Counted from the first letter of the stretch, positions 8,374-17,430 are shown. The stretch: 64,000 bases of DNA from Rhizobium grahamii CCGE 502 (GCF_000298315.2 NZ_AEYE02000025.1:90938-154937); one strand, 5' to 3'. The notes: a model not told the origin generated them from the sequence alone. Numbers and translations are program-made.

Positions 8374-8528
8374 CCTCCAGCGACGTCCACGCACCGCAAC
8401 GTCACGGGTCCGCGCCGCGCGATTGTCGGCCAGCAGGGGTGCCTTCTTGATGGTCTGAGGAGCCGGTGATTTAGCCGGCATATAGACCCGCGCTCCCGAA
8501 CGCGGGCAAATGTCACAACGCCGCTTCG

Positions 8529-8646
8529 AAAAAGCAACAGGCGAAACCGCCGCTTATCGAGGTTATCCACAAAAACGCAACGGGCGGTTTGGCCGCAAAA
8601 AGCAACACGGACGAAACCGCCTGTGAATTCCATAATGTTGATTATG
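8529..8646. repeat. Origin-like cluster: 11-bp repeats, DnaA box, AT palindrome
   Basis: AAAAAGCAACA occurs at 8529-8539 and 8597-8607, each followed closely by GAAACCGCC; GGCGGTTT lies between them in the opposite sense. TTATCCACA, a perfect DnaA-box consensus, is at 8563-8571. CATAAT-GTTG-ATTATG forms a perfect palindrome at 8631-8646. No replication gene is nearby, so an origin is only a possibility; a recombination or regulatory region would also fit. Confidence 0.4.
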
Positions 8647-9053
8647 CCACATTTTTGTAGCCGGGGTGGGTTCAAGGATGTGCGACTTGCGATAAAGGGC
8701 TTGTCTTGTTCGCTATGGGTCACGAGCCGTCCCTCTTTCCAAAAATCTGTTCGATTACGATATTGTCGCGTGGGTGGCGATTGCTGCGCGAAAGTCTACT
8801 GCTGGCGAAAATATTTATGACATCGGCGACGCCAACCTGTCGCGCACCGTCTGTCCGGCCACATGGTCGCGTGCGGACAAAAATCAACGATATGCACAGA
8901 TAGTCCCCACCTGTCCTGTCGTGTTGGCACCGCGGGAATAGCCTCAGTCAGGTGGCTTTTTCTTCCTCTCAGCGGAGCGGAAGCCATGGCCCCTGAGCTC
9001 CAAGCAGGCGAGAGCGTCCCGACTAACAAATCCTTGCCGTTGGCGGCTAAACT

Positions 9054-10334
9054 TCAGTACGCAATCTGCCCATCCTTGATTGGTGCGCCGTCGGAGGAGA
9101 GTTCCTCCTTGAGAATCTCCCGCGCCTCAGGACTGATGACAGCGACTGGTGCCGCGATGGCAAGACGCGCGGCAGAGCCTGCAAAGTTTGCGGCGCTCAC
9201 GCCGATATGGTCTGCCGCGCTTGCCTGTCCGCCATCCAGGCTCTGCCCAGCCAGGCGCCGCCCGAGCAGGCGCACGATCTCCGGGCTGTCGGCAAAGGCG
9301 TTATGCCCGAGTGGATCGTTCGTCGCGATCGCGCTCGTGTCGATGACGGAAACGCCGAGTTCGTTGAAAAGAGGTGCGTAGGGTCTGAGATCGGACCCGC
9401 CGAGACGTTTGACGCCGCCCGAAAGCCAGCCCGAGACTTCCAGCGCCTTGTCATGTTTCGATGTCAGGATAGCAAAGTGCGGCCGCGTCGGTCCCATTTC
9501 CGTGAACTGACGGCGGAAGACGTCGATATCGATGTCCGGCGATGCGAGCACGACGTTCTTCACCTTCGCCGGGATCGATTTCTCACGCATTGCGACGCCG
9601 CGGAGTGCCTCCGCCGCCAACCAGCCGCCCATCGAGTGAGCGAGGATTGTCACATCGGAGACGTCGGGACTCTTCACCGCCTGGAGGATCAGATCCTCGA
9701 GGGCGCGGCGCGAGTAGTTCGCGCTCTCCTTGTCGTAGAGGTAATCGAAGACGCGCCCTCTGGACGGCCAGGTGAAGAGGATGGGCGCGGCGTCAGTTCC
9801 AGAGTCATGGACGATCTGTGCGAAGCGGAAAACCGCGTCGGCATAGGTGTTGTTGAATCCATGCACGAAGATGATGACCTGGTGCTTCCTGTTTCGATTT
9901 GCCCGGTACCAGTCCAAGGCTTGCCCTTCGGACTGGACCTTGGCAACCCGGGTGACCGCGAAGTCCTTTTGCGGGTTGGGCGGCATGCGCGACGGCCACT
10001 GCACCTCGCCGATCTTGCGATTCCGGTCGGGGGGAATGGAGACGTCGACGCTGTTAAGCGAGATCGCAGTCCCGCGGTCGCCGGAAAAGAGCTTGCCGGG
10101 ATCCTCCGAAGGCTTGCGCGTCGTGGCGACGAGCATGGTAACCCGAGTGGTGCCGATCGGGGCGGCGGCGAGCGGCCGCAGGACGTCTTGCGCTCGACTG
10201 GCGCAACCCGACGCGACAAGCGACAGGGCAACAAGCACTGGGACGGCCTTACATGCGCAACGAACGGTCGCGATCGTCGTAGTGCGGCGGTATCCCTGGG
10301 CAACGTGCCCAGGGTGCGAGGGCGATCCTGTCAT
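9054..10334 (-). CDS. Lipoprotein alpha/beta hydrolase (DUF900-type esterase)
   Basis: 426 residues. A hydrophobic segment ending LVASGC, a lipobox with the lipid-attachment Cys near residue 45, predicts a membrane-anchored periplasmic lipoprotein. The catalytic domain has IIFVHGFNNTYADAV, the nucleophile elbow LAHSMGG and a late DPLGHNAF that could supply the catalytic His. This matches the DUF900 branch of alpha/beta hydrolases, whose substrates are mostly unknown. The ATG follows the pump gene's stop by one base, so it is probably translated from the efflux operon. A roughly 30-residue extension before the signal is longer than usual, so the true start may be downstream. Confidence 0.8.
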   Translation of the reverse strand: MTGSPSHPGHVAQGYRRTTTIATVRCACKAVPVLVALSLVASGCASRAQDVLRPLAAAPIGTTRVTMLVATTRKPSEDPGKLFSGDRGTAISLNSVDVSIPPDRNRKIGEVQWPSRMPPNPQKDFAVTRVAKVQSEGQALDWYRANRNRKHQVIIFVHGFNNTYADAVFRFAQIVHDSGTDAAPILFTWPSRGRVFDYLYDKESANYSRRALEDLILQAVKSPDVSDVTILAHSMGGWLAAEALRGVAMREKSIPAKVKNVVLASPDIDIDVFRRQFTEMGPTRPHFAILTSKHDKALEVSGWLSGGVKRLGGSDLRPYAPLFNELGVSVIDTSAIATNDPLGHNAFADSPEIVRLLGRRLAGQSLDGGQASAADHIGVSAANFAGSAARLAIAAPVAVISPEAREILKEELSSDGAPIKDGQIAY

Positions 10335-10335
10335 T

Positions 10336-13300
10336 TCAGTTCTGCTCCACTTCGCGGGGGATACGGAACCAGGCGACGTAGAGCGCCGGCAGGAAGAGAA
10401 GCGTCAGCGCCGTGCCGACCACGATCCCGCCCATCATCGCGTAGGCCATCGGTCCCCAGAATATCTCGTGCGAGATCGGAATCAGGGCGAGCGTCGCGGC
10501 CGCCGCGGTGAGCATGATAGGTCGCATGCGATGCTCGGTCGCCTCCACCACCGCCTTCCATGGCGACATTCCCTCCGCGCGCAACTCCTCGATCTGCACT
10601 ATGAGGATGACGGAGTTGCGGATGAGGATTCCAACGAGCGCCAGGACGCCCAGCAGTGCGACGAATCCTAGCGGCGAGTTGCTGGTGAGCAGCGCCACGA
10701 CGACGCCGATGAGTGCCAGCGGCGCCACCGAAAAGACCAGCAATAGCCGGTGGAAGCTCTGGAGTTGGATCATCAACAGCGTCGCCATGATGACGAACAT
10801 GGCGGGCGCCACCTTGGCGATCGGTCCCTGTGACTTGGCGCTTTCCTCGACCGCGCCGCCGACTTGTACAGAGTACCCGGCCGGCAGCGTCTGTTCGAAG
10901 GCCGCGACCTTTGCGGAGAGCGCCTTCACGACCGTTGCCGGCTGCGTCGCGTCGCCGATCCCGGCCTTGATGGTGATGGTCGGAATTCTGTCGCGCCGCC
11001 AGATCGTCGGCTGTTCGAGTTCGTAGTGGAATGTCGCCACCGAGGATAGCGGCACGGCCTGGCCGCTGCTGCTCTGCAGTTGCAGGTCAAGCAGGGTATC
11101 GATCGAGCCCCTCTCCTTTTCCGCGGCACGGCCGATGACGTCTACGAGGTAGATGTCGTCGCGGACCTGCGTCAGCGCGCTTCCCTGGACCACGGTGTTG
11201 AGCGCCGTCGCGATATCCTGGGACGAGACCCCAAGCTGTCGGGCCTTGTCTTGCAAAACGTCGATCTTCACGACGCGGGCGGGCTCGTTCCAATTGAAAG
11301 CAAGGTTCCTAAGCGAGGGATGGGTGCCGACGATGGTGCCCAGCTTCTGCGCCAGGTCGCGCACCGTCTGCAGGTTCTCGCCGGATACGCGATACTGGAT
11401 CGGCTTGCCGACCGGAGGTCCGATGTCGAGCAGCTTCACGTAGGCATCCGTTCCCGGAAAGGTCTTCTGAAGATAAGTTTCCATCTGGTGCTTCAGCTTG
11501 TCCCTAACGTTTAGCCCCTTTGTGACAATGATCGTCTGGCCGATGGAAACGTCTGCCGGCTGCACGTCGAACGAAAGAAGGAACCGCGGCGCACCCCTTC
11601 CCACGTATGTCGACCAATGTTCAACATCAGGGTTACCGGCTAGCACCTCATGTTCGAACTGGGCCATCTGGCGGCTCGTCTCAGCGATCGAACTGTTCTG
11701 CGGCAGGCTCCAGTCGACTATCAGTTCCGGACGGTCGGAGCTTGGGAAGAACTGCTGCTGCACCATCGACAGACCGACGACCGAACCAGCGAAGAGCAGA
11801 ACGGTTGCGACGATGGTGATCCAGCGCCAGCGCAGGCAGAACTGCAGCAGGCTCGAAAACGCCTTGGCAAAGCGGCCCTTATGCTCGGCGTGCTTCTTCA
11901 TGGTCTTCGGTAGGATGGTCACACCGATCAGAGGCGTGAACAAGACCGCGACCACCCATGAAACGACCAAAGAAACTGCGATAACGACGAAAAGCGTGAA
12001 GGTGAACTCGCCAGCGCTGCTCTTGTTGAAAGCGACGGGAATGAAGCCCGCCACGGTGACCAGCGTCCCAGTCAGCATCGGAAAGGCCGTCGAAGTATAG
12101 ACGTAAGTCGCAGCGCTTCTGAGGCTGTCGCCCGCCTCCAGTCGCGCGACCATCATCTCGACGGCGATCATGGCATCGTCGACGAGAAGACCCAGCGCGA
12201 TGATCAGCGCTCCGAGCGAGATGCGCTGCAGCGAGATGCCCGTGTAGAGCATCACCAGGAATGTTATGGCGAGCACGAGCGGGATTGCGACCGCCACCAC
12301 CATGCCCGCTCTCATCCCGAGGCTGATGAAGCTGATCGCCAACACGATCGCGACGGCTTCGAACAGGGCCTTGGTGAAGCCGCCGACCGCCTCCTCAACC
12401 ACCTTCGGCTGATCGGAGACCTTCTCGACGGAGACGCCGACAGGAAGATCCTGGATGATGTTGCCCATCGTCTTTTCAAGGGTTCCCCCGAAGGCCAGCA
12501 GGTTGCCGCCCGTCTTCATGCCGATCGCGAGGCCGATGGCCGGCTTGCCGTTGAAGCGAAAGAGCGACGTCGGCGGATCGACATAGCCGCGTGTGATGGT
12601 GGCGACGTCGGTCAGCGGGAAGAAACGGTCGTTTACCCGAAGATTGATCCCGCGCAAGGTCTCTTCCGAGATGAACCGCCCGCCGACCCGCAAGGCGACG
12701 CGCTCGGGGCCGGTTTCGACAAAGCCGGACTGGGTTACGGCGTTTTGCGCCTGCAGCGTGGTGATAATCGCGGCGCGGTCGATACCGAGAGCGGCGATCT
12801 TGCGGGTGGAGAATTCCAGATAGATCACCTCGTCCTGCGCCCCGACGATGTCGACCTTGCCGACGTCGGGTATCTTGAGGATCTGCGTCCGGGCGTTCTC
12901 GGCGTAGTCGCGCAGTTCCCTCTGCGTAAGCCCGCTGTCGCCCGTAAAGGCAAAGATATTCCCGTAGACGTCGCCGAACTGGTCGTCGAAGAAGGGTCCG
13001 ACAACGCCCTGTGGAAACTCGTGCCTGATGTCGTCGACCAGGTTGCGGACGCGCGACCAGGTCGGCTTCACGTTCCGCGCGTTGGTATCCGGCAGTAGAT
13101 CGACGAAGACGATCGTCTGGCCGGCGGTGGTGATGCTTCGCGTATGTTCGAGGTTGTCGAGTTCCTGTAGCTTCTTTTCGATGCGGTCAGTGACCTGCTG
13201 GGTCACCTCAGCGGCTGAAGCGCCGGGCCACTGTGCCTGGATCACCATCGTCTTGATCGTGAAGGATGGATCCTCCTCGCGGCCGAGCCCGAGATAGGCA

Positions 13301-13389
13301 AAGGCCCCCGCCACCGCGAACATGATCATAAAGTACCAGACGAGGGAGCGATGCTCGAGCGCCCAGTCCGAAAGGTTGATTTTTTTCAC
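10336..13389 (-). CDS. RND efflux pump inner-membrane subunit (HAE1/AcrB-type)
   Basis: A 1017-residue proton-driven multidrug-type transporter. It has the family's N-terminal TM1 (SLVWYFMIMFAVAGAFAYLGLG), followed by a porter domain with WPGASAAEV, the two transmembrane Asp residues of the proton relay in ALGLLVDDAMIAVEMM (TM4), and a repeated second half ending in TM12 (VVGTALTLLFLPALYVAWF). The length is normal for HAE1 pumps. It overlaps the upstream fusion-protein gene by four bases and is followed one base later by the DUF900 hydrolase gene. One pump served by two fusion proteins resembles TriABC-type systems. No outer-membrane channel gene is present, so a channel encoded elsewhere must be shared. 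Confidence 0.93.
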   Translation of the reverse strand: MKKINLSDWALEHRSLVWYFMIMFAVAGAFAYLGLGREEDPSFTIKTMVIQAQWPGASAAEVTQQVTDRIEKKLQELDNLEHTRSITTAGQTIVFVDLLPDTNARNVKPTWSRVRNLVDDIRHEFPQGVVGPFFDDQFGDVYGNIFAFTGDSGLTQRELRDYAENARTQILKIPDVGKVDIVGAQDEVIYLEFSTRKIAALGIDRAAIITTLQAQNAVTQSGFVETGPERVALRVGGRFISEETLRGINLRVNDRFFPLTDVATITRGYVDPPTSLFRFNGKPAIGLAIGMKTGGNLLAFGGTLEKTMGNIIQDLPVGVSVEKVSDQPKVVEEAVGGFTKALFEAVAIVLAISFISLGMRAGMVVAVAIPLVLAITFLVMLYTGISLQRISLGALIIALGLLVDDAMIAVEMMVARLEAGDSLRSAATYVYTSTAFPMLTGTLVTVAGFIPVAFNKSSAGEFTFTLFVVIAVSLVVSWVVAVLFTPLIGVTILPKTMKKHAEHKGRFAKAFSSLLQFCLRWRWITIVATVLLFAGSVVGLSMVQQQFFPSSDRPELIVDWSLPQNSSIAETSRQMAQFEHEVLAGNPDVEHWSTYVGRGAPRFLLSFDVQPADVSIGQTIIVTKGLNVRDKLKHQMETYLQKTFPGTDAYVKLLDIGPPVGKPIQYRVSGENLQTVRDLAQKLGTIVGTHPSLRNLAFNWNEPARVVKIDVLQDKARQLGVSSQDIATALNTVVQGSALTQVRDDIYLVDVIGRAAEKERGSIDTLLDLQLQSSSGQAVPLSSVATFHYELEQPTIWRRDRIPTITIKAGIGDATQPATVVKALSAKVAAFEQTLPAGYSVQVGGAVEESAKSQGPIAKVAPAMFVIMATLLMIQLQSFHRLLLVFSVAPLALIGVVVALLTSNSPLGFVALLGVLALVGILIRNSVILIVQIEELRAEGMSPWKAVVEATEHRMRPIMLTAAAATLALIPISHEIFWGPMAYAMMGGIVVGTALTLLFLPALYVAWFRIPREVEQN

Positions 13390-14477
13390 GGGCTTGGCTC
13401 CTGTGCGAGTTTCACTTTCTGTCCGTCGACAAGTTCATCGATCCCGGCGACGACGATCTCTTCCCCTTCCCGAAGGCCGGAAAGCACCTGGACGACGCGG
13501 CCACCAGCCCGCTTGGCGAGTTGGACGGCTCGGAGGTTGACCGCGCCTGTCGACCGGTCCACGATCCAGACTTGGTCGGCGCCATCCTTGTCGACTATGG
13601 CGGAGATCGGCAGAGTGACTGATGCCTTCTTTCCAGCCAGGGGCTTGACAGAAACCACCGAACCGAGACGGAAAATCTCAGGTGCCTGATCTATAGCGAG
13701 CTTGACCCTATAAGTGCGGGTACTGGGATCAGCCTGGGGCGCGATCTCGCGCACCTTGCCCACTGTCTCCTGCTTGGGGTTGAGTTGGAGCGCGACATCG
13801 ACGTGGTCGCCCACGCGCCCAGATGAAAGTAGCGCCTCCGGAACGTCGACGACCACGTCACGCTGCTCGAGGCGTGCCAGCTTCAGGACAGGCTGCCCCG
13901 GCGAGACGGTCTGGCCCATTTCTACGAACGTAGCGGTGACGACGCCATCGAATTCGGCCCTGAGCTCGGAGTAGCCAAGCTGCTCATGCGCCTTGCCAAG
14001 GCTCGCCGTTGCTCTGGCAGCATTGGCGGTAGCCGACTTGAGCTGCTGTTCGGCAAGATCGTGTTCGGCAATGCTGGCTGCATTGTTCTGGACGAGCCTT
14101 CGCTTGCGCGTTTCGGTCGTCGCGGCGTTCTCCAACTGAGCCTGGGCGTTGCGAAGATCGGCCTCCGCGCTCTTAACCGCGAGCTGCAGACTGAGAGGAT
14201 CGATCTCCGCGAGCACGTCGCCCTTGCGCACGAGGTCGCCAACCTCGACCTTGCGCGATACCATTCGCCCAAGAGTCCGGAACGCCAGATCGGTCTCGAT
14301 GCGGGCTCGGACGACGCCAGGCAAGCCTGCCGCTTGGTCCCGCTCGGCTGTGGCTATCACCGCTTTGACGGGACGAGGTCCCGCCTGCTCTTCTGCGGCG
14401 TAGTTTTGATCGCAGCCGACGAGCAGAGGAATTGAGAGAAGAATTGAAAGAGCGCTGCATATGCGGACGAGTGTCAT
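13386..14477 (-). CDS. RND membrane fusion lipoprotein (second of two)
   Basis: 363 residues. The signal peptide ends LLVGC, a lipobox. The mature part follows the HlyD/AcrA plan: barrel-sandwich strand (DLAFRTLGRMVSRKVEVGDLVRKGDVLAEID), an alpha-hairpin rich in Ala/Gln/Glu (residues about 95-160), the return lipoyl half (LRAEFDGVVTATFVEMGQTVSPGQPV), then beta-barrel and membrane-proximal domains ending in EEIVVAGIDELVDGQKV. It bridges the pump to an outer-membrane channel. It overlaps the pump gene by four bases and starts one base after the first fusion-protein gene. Confidence 0.92.
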   Translation of the reverse strand: MTLVRICSALSILLSIPLLVGCDQNYAAEEQAGPRPVKAVIATAERDQAAGLPGVVRARIETDLAFRTLGRMVSRKVEVGDLVRKGDVLAEIDPLSLQLAVKSAEADLRNAQAQLENAATTETRKRRLVQNNAASIAEHDLAEQQLKSATANAARATASLGKAHEQLGYSELRAEFDGVVTATFVEMGQTVSPGQPVLKLARLEQRDVVVDVPEALLSSGRVGDHVDVALQLNPKQETVGKVREIAPQADPSTRTYRVKLAIDQAPEIFRLGSVVSVKPLAGKKASVTLPISAIVDKDGADQVWIVDRSTGAVNLRAVQLAKRAGGRVVQVLSGLREGEEIVVAGIDELVDGQKVKLAQEPSP

Positions 14478-14478
14478 C

Positions 14479-15543
14479 TCACTTGCCTTCCCAGGCGACT
14501 GCCTGGCCTTCCTTGAGGAATTTGCCGCCTTCGGTGACGATCAGGTCTTGGGCCGCCACGCCGCTGGTGACGACGAAATCGTTCTGGCGGTACCGGCCGA
14601 CCGATATCTTGCGGAGCGAGACCGAATGGTGCTGGGGGTTGACGAGCCACACGGCTGGTTCGCCTCCGGCAGAGGCGATTGCGGTATAGGGCAATACGAT
14701 TCCGTCCCGCTGCGAGGCCCGCAGCTTGCCCACCACCGGCGTCCCGAGCGGCCACTGCGCGGCGTCCTGCAAGCCGACCTTGATCCGGATCGTGCCGCTC
14801 TTCCCGTCGATTACGGGAGAGACCTCGCGAATGCCGGCGTGCACGTCGTGCGCGGGATCTGAGACTGGCGCGACCTCGACGTCGTTCAGCGGTCGGCCGT
14901 CGAGGAAGAACGCCTCGAAGACATCGAACACCGCATCTTCCGGACCGTCGTGGGCGAGCGTGAAGGCGGACTGCGCCGCTGACACGACCTGCCCCGTCTC
15001 GATACCGCGCGCGGTGATGATCCCGTCCGCGGCCGCCCTCAACTCGGTGTAGGACAGAGCGTCCTCGGCGGTCGCAAGCGCGGCCTCGGCCGCCTCGAGA
15101 GAAGCCTGCGCGCTCAGCAGTTCCTTCTGGGCGTCGTCGAAGATCGCCCGCGGCACCGCCTGCGACTGCAGGAGCGACTTCGCCCGGTCGAATGCGAGCG
15201 TTTTCTGCGCAACGACGGCCTGCGCGGACTCCAGCGCTGCGCGGGCGACACTGACATCAGCCTCCTGTTCGGTGTCGTTGAGCCGCGCAAGGACGTCTCC
15301 AGCGTGGACGTGTGACCCGACGTCGACCTTTCTATCGACAATCCGGCCGCTGACGCGGAACGAGAGCTCGGTCTGCACCCGCGCTCTCACCTCCCCGGTG
15401 ATCTCGGCTCCCGGTTGGTAGCGGGTCTCCGCCGCCGCAACCACGCGGACCTGCTGCAGCGGGGGGGGCACAGCGGCTTTCTCGTCGCAGGCAGCCAGAA
15501 CTGCACAGGCGAAGCCAATTCCCAGCAATCGAGAGGACTGCAT
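14479..15543 (-). CDS. RND membrane fusion lipoprotein (first of two)
   Basis: 354 residues from the ATG at 15543, which has GGAG eight bases upstream and begins directly with a lipoprotein signal (LLGIGFACAVLAAC). An upstream ATG at 15603 would place 20 charged residues before it and is rejected. The domain order matches the second fusion protein: LSFRVSGRIVDRKVDVGSHVHAGDVLARL, a long Ala/Gln-rich hairpin (about 90-160), LRAAADGIITARGIETGQVV, then barrel domains ending VTEGGKFLKEGQAV. The two proteins are clearly paralogous but diverged, so they likely occupy non-equivalent positions around the pump. It is first in the operon, after the promoter at 15645-15673. Confidence 0.9.
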   Translation of the reverse strand: MQSSRLLGIGFACAVLAACDEKAAVPPPLQQVRVVAAAETRYQPGAEITGEVRARVQTELSFRVSGRIVDRKVDVGSHVHAGDVLARLNDTEQEADVSVARAALESAQAVVAQKTLAFDRAKSLLQSQAVPRAIFDDAQKELLSAQASLEAAEAALATAEDALSYTELRAAADGIITARGIETGQVVSAAQSAFTLAHDGPEDAVFDVFEAFFLDGRPLNDVEVAPVSDPAHDVHAGIREVSPVIDGKSGTIRIKVGLQDAAQWPLGTPVVGKLRASQRDGIVLPYTAIASAGGEPAVWLVNPQHHSVSLRKISVGRYRQNDFVVTSGVAAQDLIVTEGGKFLKEGQAVAWEGK

Positions 15544-15587
15544 CTTTGTTGCTCCGATAGGGTTTCCGATCACCTGAAGCCGGCGTC

Positions 15588-15598
15588 TTGTACGACGG
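15588..15598 (+). promoter_or_regulatory. TTGTACGACGG motif upstream of the efflux operon
   Basis: This copy of the recurring TTGTACGANGG word lies 45 bases before the first fusion-protein gene, in its 5-prime leader. Compare 433, 2633 and 2694. Its role as an operator is inferred. Confidence 0.3.
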
Positions 15599-15642
15599 CT
15601 CACGAACTATGATCTGCGGGTCGTTGCCCGATGTTGTCACCG

Positions 15643-15673
15643 CCCACTTAGTGAGTGTTGTGGGCAATGTCAA
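15643..15673 (-). promoter_or_regulatory. Promoter and operator-like repeat of the RND efflux operon
   Basis: On the minus strand TTGACA (15673-15668) and TAAGTG (15650-15645) are separated by exactly 17 bases, a good vegetative promoter about 100 bases before the first gene. The -10 and spacer lie within CCCAC (15643-15647) ... GTGGG (15660-15664), and CACT-T-AGTG is nested inside. That suits a repressor that blocks RNA polymerase. No regulator gene is adjacent. Confidence 0.55.
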
Positions 15674-16197
15674 CATTGACAGATGAAAATATGTCCACCC
15701 AGCGAGATGCGGCGTTGGGGAACCGCGTCCGATTACGATGCGATGTGGGGTCCCGCGCTCGAGATCGTTAGTTGCACTGGTGAAGCAATGCATGGGCGAA
15801 GCGTTGTCGGGCTGGTGCGCTGGCCGCCATCGTCGACCCGGCGATCTCGCTGGCGCGAAAGCACTGCTCGGGGGTCATCGTCGTCGGACAAGGACGAAAC
15901 GCGAAGATTGATCGGTGCAACCGCTCTATGAACCGCCACGAGAACTGGAGGCCGAAAACGATCTTGGTCTGTGTTTTCCCAATGACCCCGCCTTACACCG
16001 GCATGGAGCTACGCGCCGTTCGGGAGGCAATCCCCGTCAGTCATCTTGCTTGGCCCGACGCCAGTGCGCCGGAAGCAGAGATTAATATCGCGCGGCATGG
16101 CGCATGGTTGGAAGCAAGGGCGCTTGAACCGCTTTCGGCGAACCGGATACGTATCCAATCAAAATTCGGATAGAGGAATTTCGTCCAAAATTTTAGT
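15674..16197. other. Gap without a recognisable gene
   Basis: Beyond the efflux promoter, short frames on both strands show no family signature, good start site or consistent codon bias. It may contain decayed sequence. Confidence 0.45.
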
Positions 16198-16422
16198 CTA
16201 CGCCGCGGTCAGCACATCAGCGACCTGGACATCCGACAACTTGATCTTCGCGGCCTTCTCCCTCAGCGCGGCCATCTCTTCAGCGACCAGTTCCAGGGCG
16301 ATCTTCTGGACGGCTGCCTTCAACCGTTCCTCGACTTCGAACCTGTCCAGCAGGAAACAAGCTACTGCGTCTGCGAACATTTCCTCTATGGCAGGATCAT
16401 CGTGCTCCAGAGTGTCAGTCAT
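16198..16422 (-). CDS. Small acidic/helical protein, function unknown
   Basis: 74 residues, strongly helical and rich in Ala, Glu and Lys (AIEEMFADAVACFLLDRF, then LKAAVQKIALELVAEEMAALREKAAKIKL). An AAGGAAG ribosome binding site six bases before the ATG and clean codon use argue that it is real. It has no signal peptide or membrane segment and no recognised family. It may form a coiled coil. It lies downstream of the response-regulator gene at 16933 on the same strand, but a 500-base gap separates them. Confidence 0.55.
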   Translation of the reverse strand: MTDTLEHDDPAIEEMFADAVACFLLDRFEVEERLKAAVQKIALELVAEEMAALREKAAKIKLSDVQVADVLTAA

Positions 16423-16536
16423 ACTGTGCTTCCTTTTGGGTGCGGTATCCCTCTACACTTCGCACCTTCAAGGGTAGTTCCCAGCGTTATCTCAGTCTAT
16501 TGGACTGAGGGAAGCGTTTCTGAATTCTAGGTAACC

Positions 16537-16899
16537 TCATCTCCTCCTTTGGTTTAGTACCAGATTGTCGAAGTCTACCGAACGCAGCTCCTCGCGGCTC
16601 GTGTTTGGTTCGCCTTTCGCCTCGGTCCCTTGGCTGCGCCGGACTACGCCCCAAAGAGCAGGCTGCGTTGAAGCCGTTGGGACGTGAGAGGTCGGTTGAG
16701 GCGATATTGCGGCTGTGACGAAGGCCACGAAGGCCACGAAGGCGACGAAGCGTCTGATTACAGGACGCCACGATGCAAGAGGGGCGTCCAAGACCTCCGC
16801 GTCCGAAAACGCGATGCGCTTGTACGAGACCGTTACGGCGTGAGACATGCCCATCTGTGGTGAACAATCGAGGCGCACCGTGAGCGGATCGCCGCTCAA
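16537..16899 (-). CDS. Possible 120-residue protein containing a VAF/FVA tandem repeat (doubtful)
   Basis: An open frame with a short repetitive stretch (FVAFVAFVAFVTAAI) made by the 9-bp repeat at 16721. No ribosome binding site, family signature or convincing codon bias is seen. It may simply be spacer. Nothing else in 16423-16932 looks like a gene. Confidence 0.2.
   Translation of the reverse strand: MSGDPLTVRLDCSPQMGMSHAVTVSYKRIAFSDAEVLDAPLASWRPVIRRFVAFVAFVAFVTAAISPQPTSHVPTASTQPALWGVVRRSQGTEAKGEPNTSREELRSVDFDNLVLNQRRR
16721..16750. repeat. 9-bp tandem repeat, three copies
   Basis: AAGGCCACG, AAGGCCACG and AAGGCGACG run without gaps from 16721 to 16747, followed by AAG. Replication slippage could make the copy number variable. 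It lies in a doubtful coding frame. Confidence 0.7.
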
Positions 16900-16932
16900 A
16901 AACTCCGCGAGGCCCTCGGAGGTCGTAGCACC

Positions 16933-17328
16933 CTATGATCCGCTTTGGCCTTGGCCGCCGAGACCCAGCGCAGAAAGGATGCAATCAAGCAAAACATGTT
17001 CGCCAAACGGTTTTGTAAGGAAGCCGACAATGTCCCCGCCTAGCGCAGACGGGCGCACGTTCTTTTCTGGAAAAGCGGTGATGAAAACAGTTGGAATGCT
17101 CTCGCCCGACGCCACCAGCCTACGGTGCAGATCAAGCCCGCTCATTCCGGGCATGTTGATGTCCGTTACGAGGCATCCCGTACGGCTGATGTGAGGGGAT
17201 TTTAAGAAATCATCCGCGGACGAAAAAGTCTCGGCGTCAAAACCCATCGACCTCATGAGCCCCTTGATGGCCACCCGCATCGGCTCGTCGTCGTCGACGA
17301 TCGCAATCAGAGGTTTCTTGGTTGGCAC
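16933..17328 (-). CDS. Stand-alone response-regulator receiver domain (CheY/FixJ-like)
   Basis: 131 residues from the GTG at 17328, preceded by GGGAGG at five bases; a longer ATG-started version (17397) would add 23 residues with no counterpart in receiver domains. It has IAIVDDDEP, phospho-acceptor Asp in LVTDINMPGMSGLDL, the FITAFPE switch region and GFLTKPFGE with the conserved Lys. No output domain follows, so it is a single-domain receiver that may act by protein contact or as a phosphate sink. It is divergent from the full FixJ-type regulator at 17581 and near the large kinase at 18773, a likely phosphate donor. Confidence 0.88.
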   Translation of the reverse strand: MPTKKPLIAIVDDDEPMRVAIKGLMRSMGFDAETFSSADDFLKSPHISRTGCLVTDINMPGMSGLDLHRRLVASGESIPTVFITAFPEKNVRPSALGGDIVGFLTKPFGEHVLLDCILSALGLGGQGQSGS

Positions 17329-17430
17329 TGTGGCCTCCCGACTTCGTCGATTGGCGTCGCGCCAAATCGGCGTGATTGGCGCGATTGCTGGGTCCACTTA
17401 TTATCGGCCGACGACAAAGGCATCGCAAGT

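Larger units (their letters stand above)
7820..9053. other. Low-coding gap downstream of the toxin-antitoxin pair
   Basis: Apart from one doubtful 62-codon frame at 8185 and the repeat cluster at 8529-8646, nothing here looks like a gene. A small hairpin (CCCGCG/CGCGGG, 8487-8506) lacks a T-tract. Codon use in the longer open frames is unlike neighbouring genes. Confidence 0.45.

Noticed and set aside
8487-8506. CCCGCG/CGCGGG hairpin as a terminator
   Set aside because: There is no T-tract and no gene ending just before it.
9207-10671. Long plus-strand open frames opposite the hydrolase and pump genes
   Set aside because: They are antisense shadows of GC-rich coding sequence; no family motifs, while the minus strand reads clearly as hydrolase and RND pump.
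16721-16750. CRISPR-like repeat
   Set aside because: Units are 9 bp, contiguous and without spacers; no cas gene is in the window.
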